A DNA stretch of 64,000 nucleotides from Nerophis ophidion. Taxonomy: Eukaryota; Chordata; Actinopteri; Syngnathiformes; Syngnathidae. Made by a program: the position numbers and the translations under genes. Positions 11,552-23,294 of this stretch are shown here, in pieces (within the stretch, counting starts at the first letter, position 1; every line of letters begins with the position of its first letter). Where the stretch lies: positions 9,144,892-9,208,891 of the forward strand of contig NC_084618.1 in NCBI RefSeq assembly GCF_033978795.1, read 5' to 3'. Below the pieces are notes generated by a model. That model saw only the letters and a list, made by a program, of their open reading frames with translations, was not told the DNA's origin and did no database searches.

Positions 11552-12183
11552 ATAATGTAGTATTTAGCATGATTAGATAATAAGGTTGAGTTTGTCGCCT
11601 GTGATCTAAGACCATGGCACAGTTTTCAGCCCTAGGTTACAATGTAGAAATGAGCCACATCGGCATGAACATCTCATCCATTGAGCACGCACTGAAAATC
11701 CCGGGCAGGATTTTCTGCACTGGGACTTGTTCTGACATCATGACGTAGTAACACCACTTCGCCGACAAGTCGGGCCCGTGTGTGAGACGCTCGCCACCGC
11801 CGTGCTAAGGCCTCACGCAAACAGAGGACGCGAGGCCATCAACAAGTCTCAGCAAACTGTGGAACACCAGGAACCTGAAGTCTTATTTAGACAGCGTGGT
11901 TTCTCAGTGTGACGCGGATATAGCGCCGCTCCTCCATTAGCGAGCTCGCCGTGTAAACACTACTCGGCAGGGAGAGCGGTGATGTATGCAGACGCATTTT
12001 TGGGGTGGGGTCGGAGGGGGGGGGGGGTCTCATTGGTCGGTGGGTGTGGACGCCAGGACTCGGTGGAGAAATGTGAGATCTCGGATGGTGTGGACTGTGG
12101 AGCAGAAGACTGATTAACTCTTTCACTCTATGGAGAGATTGATAAAAGATCTTGAAACTCCTGCATTTCCACTTATAAAGAGT
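11552..12183. other. No feature recognised
   Basis: Mixed-composition DNA with a G-run (12016-12026). No coding block with splice sites was supported on either strand. Confidence 0.4.
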
Positions 12184-12297
12184 ACCGTGTTTTATGGACC
12201 ACCGGATTAAAAGGCGCACTGCCAAAGAGCGGGTCTAGTCAGGTCTATTTTCATATATCACACTGGATTATAGGGTGCACTAAAGGGGTCCATACAG

Positions 12298-12669
12298 CCA
12301 TCCATCCATCTTCTTCCGCTTATCCAAGGTCAGGTCGCGGGGGCAGCAACCTAAGTAAGAAAGCCCGAGGCGTTCCCAGGCAAGCCAGGCGACACAGTCT
12401 TCCCAACGTGTCCTGGGTCTTCCCCGTGGCCTCCTACCGGTCGGATGTGCCCTAAACAGGGAGGTGTTTGACCAGATGCCAGAACCACCTCAACTGGCTC
12501 CTCTCCATGTGGAGGAGCAACGGCTTTACTTTGAGCTCCTCCCCGATGGCAGAGATTCTCACTCAATCTCTAAGGGAGAACCCCGCCATCCGGCGGAGGA
12601 AACTCATTTGGGCCGCTTGTACCCGCGATCTTGTCCTTTCGGTCAAAACCCTAAGCTCATGACCATAGG
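12298..12669 (-). mobile_element. Rex3-like LINE fragment, internally deleted
   Basis: Same 3' region as 993-1651 (HMERSQ/QLRWLGHLVR coding zone and CCGCGACC..ATAAGCGG tail with GATG), with short deletions that break the frame. Confidence 0.85.
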
Positions 12670-12689
12670 TGTGTCAGTACGTGGACTAT

Positions 12690-13150
12690 GAGGTGGTTGT
12701 TTTCCCGAGATGGCGTGAAGGTAGAGACATCTTTTATTTTAACACTACAACTACTACAAAACAGGAACAAACAAAAGGCGCTGACAAGGAGGTACAAAAA
12801 CTTGGCAGAGAAAACAAAATTAGCACTAACGCAAAACTATGAACATAAAACAAAAACTTGCACTGTGGCATAAATAACGAAAAGCTTACTTGGAACTGAA
12901 CGAGAGCGGGACATGGATCGTTGGCATGGTTCATTACAAGGTGCGTAGCAGGTGATAGGTGGTGATGTTGCCAGGACGAACAACAGAAACAGACCGGCTT
13001 AAATAGCAGTGACATGATCAGTGAAAACAGTGTGCCAGTGCAAAACGTGAGACAGGTGCGTGACATGTGGACAGGGGAAAACTAATGGGTAGTCATGGAA
13101 ACAAAACAAACAAGGAAGTGCAAAAACAGGACATACACCTGGTGATAGGC
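12690..13150 (-). mobile_element. Interspersed repeat, minus orientation
   Basis: Reverse complement carries CTTCCTTGTTTGTTTTGTTT and TGCTATTTAAGCCGGTCTGT words shared with 48000-48596 and 61060-61945. Confidence 0.65.
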
Positions 13151-13352
13151 CCCTCCCACCTCTAAAGACATTCACCTGGGCATAGGTTGATTGGCAACAC
13201 TAAATTGGGAATGTTGTCTATCTGTGTTGGCCCTGCGATGAGGTAGCGACTTGTCCAGGGTGTACCCCGCCTTCTGCCTGAATGCAGCTGAGATAGGCTC
13301 CAGGACCCCTCTGCGACCCCAAAAAGGGACAAGCGGTAGTAAATGGATGGAT
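13151..13352 (+). mobile_element. SINE, 5' truncated
   Basis: CCCTCCCACCTCTAAAGACA, TAGGTTGATTGGCAACACTA, GCGACTTGTCCAGGGTGTAC and a GGATGGATGG tail. Confidence 0.85.
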
Positions 13353-14478
13353 GGACAACATAATACATATTGTGTGTACATGTATTTTTTTCTAATAACC
13401 CTGACCTAAGTCTAAGGTTTATTTGTTAAATCAATAATATAATCTTCGTGATTGACTCATGCTTTTATATAATTTTACAAGATATTAAACTGTAAGTAGG
13501 GTAGATATTTAATTTTATTGAATATGATCAAAATCAAGAGTGAGATTACTAATTTAGTGTTAATATTGGAGTGGTCCCCTGGTCTTTGTGTCACTGTTTT
13601 GTGGGCGATTTTATCTACGTGCCTCCACTTGGACAGCGTCTTCTCCCCGTCATCTTTGTTGTAGCGGTGTAGCGTGCAAGGACGGGAGTGGAAGAAGTGT
13701 CTAAAGATGGCGCTAACTGTTTTGATGACATTCAGACTTGACTTCAATCACGAGTGCAACAACAACGCCCGAAATGTGTCCCGTGAAAAATATGTCTGAC
13801 CGGAACTTTCTAATAAGTAAAGTTCCTTGGGTGAATAATGTAAAGTCACTACACCGGTATGTTTTAGTGATTTCATGGCGAGTTTACTGACCGATAAAAG
13901 TAAGAACTTTACACTACTTTATATTACAAATGGCAACACCGGAGGATGAATGTCACATAACAAGAAGATAGAGAAAAAGAAGCTTATCGACACCTAGTAC
14001 AAAGGCGGACATGCACAAATTTACAGGACTTATGCAGACCCTAAATACACATCAGCAGGTATCAGAAGGTAAGAAAAGTTGGTTTTGCATGATATTGTGA
14101 AACAAAACGCCAGATAATATGTCTGCTAATGGGTGTCCTTACACACACACCATAGTAATACCGGTATCTCTGACTACGGTAGCCCTAATGGCCGACAATC
14201 CATCAAGCGGTGTGGCTTCAAAGTCCAACTAAAAACAATTTGACAGATCTTTTTAAGCGCCGTGTGTAATGTTCTTTATTATCAATGGAACATTTAAAGT
14301 TTTGGTGTTGTTTACTGGCGTCACATTGCAGTCCGTACGTTATCTCTTATGTGTGACTGCCATCTACTGGTCGCATTTATCATGACACCATGTACCAAAT
14401 AAAAGAGTTTCGAGGTCGGTAAGCACAACCAGAATCATCCTGTACAATAGGCGCACCGGGTTATAAAGCGCACTGTCC

Positions 14479-15113
14479 ATTTTTTTTTTGAAAATTAAAG
14501 GACACATCTGTGAAGGCACCATTAATGCTGAAAGGTACATACAGGTTTTGGAACAACATATGCTGCCATCCAAGCGCCGTCTATTCCATGAACGCCCCTG
14601 CTTATTTCAGCAAGACAATGCCAAGCCACATTCAGCACGTGTTACAACAGCGTGGCTTTGTAAAAAAAAGAGCGTGGGTACTTTCCTGGCCCGCCTGCAG
14701 TCCAGACCTGTCTCCCATGGAAAATGTGTGGCGCATTATGAAGCGTAAAATATGACTGTTGAAGGACTGAAGCTCTACATAAAACAAGAATGGGAAAGAA
14801 TTCCACTTTCAAAGCTTCGACAATTAGTTTCTTCAGTTCCCAAACGTTTATTGAGTGTTGTTAAAAGAAAAGGTGATGTAACACAGTGGTGAACATGCCC
14901 TTTCCCAACTACTTTGGCACATGTTGCAGCCATGAAATTCTAACTTAATTATTATTTGCAAAAAAAAAAAAAAGTTTATTAGTTTGAACATCAAATATGT
15001 TGTCTTTGTAGCATATTCAACTGAATATGGCTTGAAAAGGATTTGCAAATCATTGTATTCTGTTTATATTTACATCTAACACAATTTCCCAACTCATATG
15101 GAAACAGGGTTTG
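14479..15113 (+). mobile_element. Tc1-like transposon, 3' half
   Basis: Encodes ICEGTINAERYIQVLEQHML and LFQQDNAKPHSARVTTAWL, then (after a shift) SPDLSPMENVWRIMKRKI; the last two catalytic residues are spaced 34 apart (DD34E type). Ends AACTCATATGGAAACAGGGT then TTG before TA. The 5' half is missing. Confidence 0.88.
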
Positions 15114-15115
15114 TA

Positions 15116-15590
15116 AATATGTACCAAAATATTTAATTGCAATGCATTAGGAAAATATACTAAACATTCAGTGGCAAGTACAATAGTTTACAACAACAAC
15201 ATGAAAGACTTATATTTGGAATATGTGCTAAAATGTGAACTATTTTAAATGGAAAGTGCAAAACTATTTGATCTGCCCAACCACTAAAAAGAACTAAAAC
15301 CTACATAAAATATTTAAACAAGTTAGTCACATTGATTTTATTGTAAATACTAATAGCGGCTTTCACTTAATTACGTAAATAATTACTTAAATATTTCTGA
15401 ATATAATTAATCAAAAATTGAACTAGCTAACAATGATTGACAGAATGCCAGCAAGCAATCACTTTAACAGCAAATTAGATGGTGAATAAATAACAATCTG
15501 TTTTTAATAAAACAACAAAAAACATTATTTTCCTTTGATGGTTCCCACAACAGACACAAAAATAGTAAGAAACGGCCTTACTTCATCTTG
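15116..15590. other. AT-rich, no feature recognised
   Basis: No open frame, repeat or RNA-like structure noted. Confidence 0.5.
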
Positions 15591-15720
15591 GCTGGTGACG
15601 TCATCTGTGAGCTGGTGACGTCATATGTGAGCTGGTGACGTCATATGTGAGCTGGTGACGTCATCTGGGAGCTGATGAGAACATCTGTGAGCTGGTGACG
15701 TCATCTGTGAGCTGGTGACT
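15591..15720. repeat. 20-bp tandem repeat carrying perfect CREs
   Basis: GCTGGTGACGTCATCTGTGA repeated six to seven times. TGACGTCA is perfect at 15596, 15616, 15636, 15656 and 15696; the unit at 15676 and the last are mutated. Confidence 0.95.
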
Positions 15721-15732
15721 TCGCTCGCTCAC

Positions 15733-15990
15733 GTTAGCTTCGTGCTAACTCCCCGTTAGCTTCGTGCTAACTCCCCGTTAGCTTCGTGCTAACAACCCGT
15801 TAGCTTCGTGCTAACTCCCCGTTAGCTTCGTGCTAACTCCCCGTTAGCTTCGTGCTAACTCCCCGTTAGCTTCGTGCTAACTCCCCGTTAGCTTCGTGTT
15901 AACTCCCCGTTAGCTTCGTGCTAACTCCCCGTTAGCTTCGTGCTAACTACCCGTTAGCTTCGTGCTAACTCCCCGTTAGCTTCGTGCTAG
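15733..15990. repeat. 23-bp hairpin repeat
   Basis: About 11 copies of CGTTAGCTTCGTGCTAACTC plus CCC; each holds GTTAGC-TTCGT-GCTAAC, a 6-bp stem with a 5-nt loop. Directly abuts the CRE array. Confidence 0.95.
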
Positions 15991-16126
15991 CATCTTCGTT
16001 GACAATCTTCCACAGAAACATGCTCTTCTATTTGCGCCCTTTGTGTATCTTAATCAACACTTTGTTGTTTTTTTTTACACTTTAAACCCTTTAACTCACT
16101 TGGTTGTTAGCATAGGTGAGCTACTC

Positions 16127-16134
16127 TGACGTCA
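16127..16134. promoter_or_regulatory. Solitary perfect CRE
   Basis: TGACGTCA about 140 bp beyond the 23-bp array. Binding is inferred from the motif only. Confidence 0.4.
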
Positions 16135-16987
16135 CCAAGTACAGGCTGTGCGTCAGTCTAATAGGTGTACCAGGAACAAGGACACGCAGAAGAAGAGTAC
16201 CGCGACATTTGTGACTAATTTATCAAAATGAGGTATAAATTCTATAACTAAAACAATAATATACGCTTATAGTTTCCCCCATGCTGCCTGGCGTTTTTAA
16301 AACTACCCTATGATGCAATTGTGTCCAAAATGGGTGTTTTTAATGGCCTGTGACACATTCTAAACATACTATAAAAAAAAAAATTAAATAAAAAGGACAG
16401 ACAGGTTTAATGTAACAACAAACATTAGCAATGTTGACTAATAACACAAAGCTGATATGCAAGATTTTATTTTATTCGTCATTGCTCAAAAAAAAAAAAA
16501 AAGAATCAAAATCAACGTTGTTAGGAATTATTAACCTATTGACATCAAATATTCCACTTTGAAATATTCTTTGAGGGAAAAATACTCCATATTTTTTTGT
16601 TTTCGGCATTTTGAAAACAAAGTTTACTTTGTGAAAAGGGCATAAAACTAACCAAAAAAAATGTATGACTTTCTTTTTTAAACAATTATTAATGGGGCCC
16701 TTTTGGATTCCAAAGAATCTTAGTGGGACTTTTTGGTTTTTAACTGTCATTGCTCAAAAAATGATAATGAAAAACAAATCAATGATGTTATGAATTATTG
16801 ACCAATTTAATTTTGCATATTTTGCGGTTTGCCATAAGAAAAGGCCGTAAAACAAACAAACACAAAACATTTTTAACTTTGACAGACACACCTGAAATTT
16901 ATTTAGAAATTCAAGCATTGAAAAATGAAAAAATAATATAGAAAATATAAATATTATAATTAGATGTAAATGTATATATAATGTGTG

Positions 16988-17030
<43 letters not shown>

Positions 17031-17040
17031 CTGTGGGCCA
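16135..17040. other. AT-rich repeat-derived stretch and AT microsatellite
   Basis: 16440-16880 resembles the interior of the hAT at 47648-49902. An AT dinucleotide run lies at about 16991-17022. Confidence 0.5.
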
Positions 17041-17463
17041 CACTTTAAACACCTGTTATATAAAGATAGAGGCGGGTTTAGCAAATGAAGTGTTCTGATT
17101 GGCTGTCTGAGCAAAAAAAAAACAAAAAAAAACAGGCCGAACCTTTCAAAGCTGCAAATGTGTTTCAATTCTCCATTTGGCCCAATGGGGGCGCTGCATG
17201 CTCCCCCCTCTGCTCGACCCTCACAAGAACTGATCCTCTCCGGCCCGCTCTTGTGAGATTCCCGTCTGATTGGGAGCAGCTGTGACCCAGCCGGCGGTGG
17301 GAGGCGGCTTCAGGCTGGTGGGAGGGGCTTCAACATCTGGAAATAGAGAAGAAAGCTGACACGAGGGAGGACCAGAGTTGTGGTGTTAGCTTCGCACCCG
17401 TCGCTGCTCCTTGTGCTTGGAAAGGGACTTATGGTACAGAGTGGACCTCGACTTCTAGGACCT

Positions 17464-17507
17464 GACCCGGGCTGAGGGCCTCTGCTGAGGGGCCCTCAGC
17501 CTGGGTC
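17464..17507. repeat. 17-bp stem hairpin
   Basis: GACCCGGGCTGAGGGCC and its near-perfect reverse complement (16 of 17) separated by 10 nt (TCTGCTGAGG). It lies in a GC-rich 450-bp block (17040-17510) with ATTGGCTG and GGGAGGGGCTTC. Confidence 0.8.
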
Positions 17508-17809
17508 CCCAAACATGTGGGCACAGTGAAGTTTGAGTTAAGAAGAACTTCCCCTCCCACATTAATGTTCCAGCAACAACACTAAAACACTTTTAGGCAT
17601 CCCATGCTGGAATTCCTCATTGTAGACAACCACCACGTATCAATGGCATCTGTGAGTTTGTGCATTCTTCTGTGCCAGGAGTGGTTTCCACTGAGGGCCA
17701 CTTTGCCGTTCCAGCTGCAATATTTAGTCATTAGAATATGTCATCGTCTCATTATGCTTTTGTACTTTTTATCCTTTTACAAGATTTAATTGTTCATTTT
17801 AAACCAGAA

Positions 17810-18806
17810 TCAGAATCAGAAATACTTTATTCATCCCCCAGGGGGAATTAAAATTTACAGCACAATCCCATTCAAGATCAAACAAACATTACAGGGAGAC
17901 AGAACAGGATCAGACATTACAGGGAGACAGAACAGGATCAGACATTAAAGGGAGACAGAACAGGATCAAACATTACAGGGAGACAGAACAGGATCAAACA
18001 ATACAGGGAGACAGAACAGGATCAAACATTACAGGGAGACAGAACAGGATCAGACATTACAGGGAGACAGAACAGGATCAAACATTACAGGGAGACAGAA
18101 CAGGATCAAACATTACAGGGAGACAGAACAGGATCAAACATTACAGGGAGACAGAACAGGATCAGACATTACAGGGAGACAGAACAGGATCAGACATTAC
18201 AGGGAGACAGAACAGGATCAGACATTACAGGGAGACAGAACAGGATCAAACATTACAGGGAGACAGAACAGGATCAAACATTACAGGGAGACAGAACAGG
18301 ATCAAACATTACAGGGAGACAGAACAGGATCAGACATTACAGGGAGACAGAACAGGATCAAACATTACAGGGAGACAGAACAGGATCAAACATTACAGGG
18401 AGACAGAACAGGATCAAACATTACAGGGAGACAGAACAGGATCAAACATTACAGGGAGACAGAACAGGATCAGACATTACAGGGAGACAGAACAGGATCA
18501 GACATTACAGGGAGACAGAACAGGATCAAACATTACAGGGAGACAGAACAGGATCAAACATTACAGGGAGACAGAACAGGAGCAGACATTAAAGGGAGAC
18601 ATAACAGGATCAAACATTGCAGGGAGACAGAACAGGATCAAACATTACAGGGAGACAAAACAGGATCAAACATTACAGGGAGACAGAACAGGATCAAACA
18701 TTACAGGGAGACAGAACAGGATCAAACATTACAGGGAGACAGAACAGGATCAAACATTACAGGGAGACATAACAGGATCAGACATTACAGGCAGACAGAA
18801 CAGGAT
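17810..18806. repeat. 28-bp minisatellite after a TTTATT-type repeat
   Basis: About 33 copies of ACATTACAGGGAGACAGAAC plus AGGATCAA/AG, preceded by CAGAAATACTTTATTCATCC and CAGGGGGAATTAAAAT, a common fish interspersed repeat from which the array appears to have grown. Confidence 0.95.
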
Positions 18807-19130
18807 TGCTGACGGGTCTGCTAACTTCCGGCGCTCCTTAAAAAAAAGGTGAGATACAGGTAAACAAAAAAAAAGTGGGTGTAAGTCTGGGCCCCTGGAG
18901 ACGGGGTCCAGACTGAGGCCAAGGGAAAAAAACAACTCGTGATCAAGCCAATTAGAAAATGTAGCTTTTTCTTTAAAAAATCGACATTTATGTAGAATGA
19001 TTTATGTATATTATTTAGATTTATTTTTCTTTTTTGGTCGAATGTGTAGACTTCTTCTTCTACTCACCCACTGCTGATGCATTGTGGCACATGTGCCTCG
19101 CTGTTGCCCCCCACAGGGTGGCGGGAGGAC

Positions 19131-19215
19131 TGCATGCAGGAGCTGGAGAGCTTGCAAAAGTGTTGCTTGGAGCGCGTTTGCAGAATGGAAACATCAGAAT
19201 AGAAACATCAGAATA
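19131..19215 (+). other. Possible orphan terminal exon
   Basis: A well-formed 3' splice site (CTGCTGAT branch-like word, then CTCGCTGTTGCCCCCCACAG) precedes an open frame WREDCMQELESLQKCC..ETSE that stops at the start of the 14-bp repeat. It includes a C-x9-C spacing. No partner exons were found; may be chance. Confidence 0.2.
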
Positions 19216-19332
19216 GAAACATCTGAATATAAACATCAGAATAGAAACTTCAGAATAGAAACTTCAGAATAGAAACATCAGAATAGAAACATCTGAATAT
19301 AAACATCAGAATAGAAACATCAGAATACAAAC
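19185..19332. repeat. 14-bp tandem repeat
   Basis: About ten copies of AAACATCAGAATAG with AAACTTC and AAACATCTGAATAT variants. Confidence 0.92.
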
Positions 19333-19726
19333 TCGCCCAATGGCAAGAAAAAAGGTATTTCCCTTTCAGCAAGAAGTGGTAAGTTGGTCTACTTGGGTTA
19401 ATGGCAGTGTTGAAAGTGTCTCCCCTCACAGACCCTCCACGTCCTGCAGGGCAGCGCTGGTTCTGGTTCTGGTCCCACACTCAGGTGGGGACAGAGGAGA
19501 GCATTCATCTCCTCGGACTCCTCACCGCCGAGGCTGGCAGGGCCGCCGTTTACTTGAGGAAATGTCCACTTAGCACAGGAAGTGTGAGGTTTCCCTCAAA
19601 TGTTTGATTTCGCTGGTCGAGCAAACACCAGCGGGGTGAGACGTCGGGTCAGGACTACTCAGGTGGGACATCACACGGGTGTTGACGAGGGGGGACTCCG
19701 GGAACCCAGCCGTGCACTTTGTCCTC

Positions 19727-21350
19727 TGTAAGGGACCGTGCACTGTGTCCTTACATGCACTTTGTCCTCTGTAAGGGACCGTGCACTGTGTCCTTACATG
19801 CACTTTGTCCTCTGTAAGGGACCGTGCACTGTGTCCTTACATGCACTTTGTCCTCTGTAAGGGACCGTGCACTGTGTCCTTACATGCCCGTTGTCCTTAC
19901 ATGCACTTTGTCCTTACATGCACTTTGTCCTCTGTAAGGGACCGTGCACTGTGTACTTACATGCACTTTGTCCTCTGTAAGGGACCATGCACTGTGTCCT
20001 TACATGCACTTTGTCCTCTGTAAGGGACCATGCACTGTGTCCTTACATGCACTTTGTCCTCTGTAAGGGACCGTGCACTGTGTCCTTACATGCCCGTTGT
20101 CCTTACATGCACTTTGTCCTTACATGCACTTTGTCCTCTGTAAGGGACCGTGCACTGTGTCCTTACATGCACTTTGTCCTCTGTAAGGGACCATGCACTG
20201 TGTCCTTACATGCACTTTGTCCTCTGTAAGGGACCGTGCACTGTGTCCTTACATGCACTTTGTCCTCTGTAAGGGACCATGCACTGTGTCCTTACATGCA
20301 CTTTGTCCTCTGTAAGGGACCGTGCACTGTGTCCTTACATGCCCGTTGTCCTCTGTAAGGGACCGTGCACTGTGTCCTTACATGCACTTTGTCCTCTGTA
20401 AGGGACCGTGCACTGTGTCCTTACATGCACTTTGTCCTCTGTAAGGGACCATGCACTGTGTCCTTACATGCACTTTGTCCTCTGTAAGGGACCGTGCACT
20501 GTGTCCTTACATGCCCGTTGTCCTCTGTAAGGGACCATGCACTGTGTACTTACATGCACTTTGTCCTCTGTAAGGGACCATGCACTGTGTCCTTACATGC
20601 ACTTTGTCCTCTGTAAGGGACCATGCACTGTGTCCTTACATGCACTTTGTCCTCTGTAAGGGACCGTGCACTGTGTCCTTACATGCCCGTTGTCCTTACA
20701 TGCACTTTGTCCTTACATGCACTTTGTCCTCTGTAAGGGACCGTGCACTGTGTCCTTACATGCACTTTGTCCTCTGTAAGGGACCATGCACTGTGTCCTT
20801 ACATGCACTTTGTCCTCTGTAAGGGACCGTGCACTGTGTCCTTACATGCACTTTGTCCTCTGTAAGGGACCATGCACTGTGTCCTTACATGCACTTTGTC
20901 CTCTGTAAGGGACCGTGCACTGTGTCCTTACATGCCCGTTGTCCTCTGTAAGGGACCGTGCACTGTGTCCTTACATGCACTTTGTCCTCTGTAAGGGACC
21001 ATGCACTGTGTCCTTACATGCACTTTGTCCTCTGTAAGGGACCGTGCACTGTGTCCTTACATGCACTTTGTCCTTACATGCACTTTGTCCTCTGTAAGAG
21101 ACCGTTCACTGTGTCCTCACATGCACTTTGTCCTCTGTAAGGGACCATGCACTGTGTCCTTACATGCACTTTGTCCTCTGTAAGGGACCATGCACTGTGT
21201 CCTTACATGCACTTTGTCCTCTGTAAGGGACCATGCACTGTGTCCTTACATGCACGTTGTCCTCTGTAAGGGACCGTGCACTGTGTCCTTACATGCACTT
21301 TGTCCTCTGTAAGGGACCGTGCACTGTGTCCTCACATGCACTTTGTCCTC
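19727..21350. repeat. 43-bp minisatellite with hairpin-forming unit
   Basis: About 36 units of GTAAGGGACCGTGCACTGTG, TCCTTACATGCACTTTGTCC, TCT, some shortened (CCCGTTGTCC form). GTAAGG(G)AC and GTCCTTAC pair within each unit. The period is not a multiple of three, so the short open frames here are chance. Confidence 0.96.
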
Positions 21351-21388
21351 TTTTTTTACTGTTACAAAAAAATGTAACAGTAAAAAAA
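21351..21388. repeat. Perfect 16-bp inverted repeat
   Basis: TTTTTTTACTGTTACA, six A, TGTAACAGTAAAAAAA. Abuts the right end of the 43-bp array. Confidence 0.92.
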
Positions 21389-21454
21389 ATGAACATAAAA
21401 AGAGAAAGTAGGCAATAGTGACCATGTTAGGAAAACATGAAATACAAATAAAAT

Positions 21455-22380
21455 TAAAGCTGCAAGCAGTGATGGACGGGACCGAGTATTTAAACATGTA
21501 CATACAAAAAAATAACTTACCATGGACCTGAAAGGGCTTATCAAAACTCTCTCATCAACTTTTAATCAGAAAGGTCCAATCTCTCTCCTGTGGTAGTTTG
21601 AAGCCGACACGACAAACGCGCTCAGAGGAGATAATGTTTGAAAAAAGGTGACTGTTTTGAAGGGGGAATTGTCAACTTCCTGTTGATTTTTGCTATGAGT
21701 TGTGAGTGTATGAAATATAGGTCTAAGTGAGATCTACATAGAGATTTTTGTTACAAGTTTCTACGACATTCCTACTGGAAATTAGAGACAGTTTTGTCTG
21801 TTTTCTTCCTTGGAGCAGTTTTGTCTGTGTTTTATTCCTAGGGGCTCTAGAGCGCAATTTTGAGTTTTGGGGTTAGGTTTTTTGATTAAATCGTAATTTT
21901 CGCCAGTCCTGATGTGTGTGTCCAGTTTGGTGAGTTTTGAAGCATTTTAAGGGGGTCAAATTACAGCTCAAAGAGGCAAAGGTGAGTGTTTTTACAAAAA
22001 TGTAGTTTTGAAGGGGGAATTGCCACCTTCCTGTTGATTTTTGCTGGGGGTTGTCACTGTATGAAATATAGGTCTAAGTGAGACCTACATAGAGGTTGTT
22101 GTTTCATGTCCCTACGACATTCCTACTGGAAGTTACAGGCAGTTTTGTCTGTGTTTTCTTCCTAGGGGGTGCTAGAACGCAATTTTTAGTTTTGGGGTTA
22201 GGTTTTTTTGATTAAATCACAATGTTCGCCAGTCCTGATGTGTGTGTCAAATTTGGTGAGTTTTGAAGCATGTTAAGGGTGTCAAATTACAGCTCAAAGT
22301 TGCGGAATAATAATAAAGAAAGAATAAAACGCCAGAAATTCAATAAGGTCCTCTGTCCCAAAGGGACATTCGGTCCCTAA
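21455..22380. repeat. Interspersed repeat family, copy 2
   Basis: Begins AAAGCTGCAAGCAGTGATGG, contains two copies of ACTTCCTGTTGATTTTTGCT and GAAATATAGGTCTAAGTGAG, and ends CATTCGGTCCCTAA. Parallel to 8790-9645. Confidence 0.8.
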
Positions 22381-22789
22381 AAATGAAGAAAAATGGTAAC
22401 AGTGTGGATTCTATGAGAGATGTGATGTGTATGTTGCACCTTTAAAATCTTATTTTATGTTTTTGTTTTTTGTTGCACTTTATTCCAGCAATGTTATTGC
22501 TTTGCATCCCCCTCATTATATATTGGAAATAAAAATAAACTAGTATTTTGTGGGTGTCCGCGTATTAAAGAGGAACTCGGGTTCAAAGTAGAATAAAGAA
22601 AAAGTCAATAAAAGGCAGCAAGGATTGTCTTTTTTGTTTTTTAAATATGCATCAAACATGTACAACATAAACAACATCATTACACGGCTCATAAAAAAAC
22701 ATTCTGTCCGCCATAAAATCTACAAACCAATAAATATGCCGGTGATTATTTGTATACAATACAATCAAATTGTGGACGATGAATTGGGC
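22381..22789. other. RETSAT downstream flank
   Basis: AT-rich. Contains the candidate polyadenylation signal; otherwise nothing recognised. Confidence 0.4.
22479..22484 (-). terminator. Candidate RETSAT polyadenylation signal
   Basis: AATAAA on the minus strand, about 640 nt after the stop codon and beyond the 40-bp array. I saw no closer canonical hexamer. If used, the 3' UTR would contain the whole 40-bp tandem array. Confidence 0.3.
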
Positions 22790-23069
22790 GAGAAGAAAAG
22801 GTCACAGTGGTGTGCAACAGGCGGCACCTGAGAAGAAAAGGTCATAGTGGTGTGCAACAGGCGGCACCTGAGAAGAAAAGGTCATAGTGGTGTGCAACAG
22901 GCGGCACCTGAGAAGAAAATGTCACAGTGGTGTGCAACAGGCGGCACCTGAGAAGAAAAGGTCATAGTGGTGTGCAACAGGCGGCACCTGAGAAGAAAAG
23001 GTCATAGTGGTGTGCAACAGGCGGCACCTGAGAAGAAAAGGTCATAGTGGTGTGCAACAGGCGACACAG
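22790..23069 (-). repeat. 40-bp tandem repeat in RETSAT 3' flank/UTR
   Basis: Seven near-identical 40-bp units (GAGAAGAAAAGGTCATAGTG plus 20 more bases), 55 bp past the stop codon. Differences are single bases (CACAG versus CATAG). Units are so alike that the expansion is recent. Confidence 0.93.
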
Positions 23070-23124
23070 GTGCACCTGCAGCTCAGTGTTATTTCTCCAG
23101 GAGCCCGTTGGAGGCAGAGTGGCG

Positions 23125-23294
23125 TCACTGCAGCTTCTTGAGGCCCAGCTGGGCCATCTCCTTGGCCTTCTGCCTCTTCAGCTTCTTCTTCAGGAAGAGC
23201 AGGTCCACATAGACGATGCGATCGAGTACGGCCGAGGCGCAGAGGATCCCGCCGTGCAGCGCCCCGGCGATGCCGCAGCTAAACACGTCCTGGC
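23125..23294 (-). CDS. retsat: RETSAT exon 11 (C-terminus and stop)
   Basis: Encodes GQDVFSCGIAGALHGGILCA to GLKKLQ and TGA (residues 558-613). Acceptor GCCGCAG was chosen because it restores SGQDVF. An earlier AG in the same tract would insert about eight residues in frame, so alternative acceptor use is possible. The tail is lysine-rich. Confidence 0.92.

Larger units (their letters stand above)
12184..14478. mobile_element. Degenerate DNA transposon with GCGCAC ends
   Basis: Left part TACCGTGTTTTATGGACC..GGATTAAAAGGCGCAC and right part ATAGGCGCACCGGGTTATAA are the two ends of a common fish element. Split by a Rex3 fragment, an interspersed repeat and a SINE tail. Precise ends uncertain. 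Confidence 0.55.

Noticed and set aside
19781..21418. Repeated 60-80-codon frames starting MHCVLTCTLSSVRD
   Set aside because: They arise from the 43-bp array cycling through all three frames; there is no conserved domain or gene structure.
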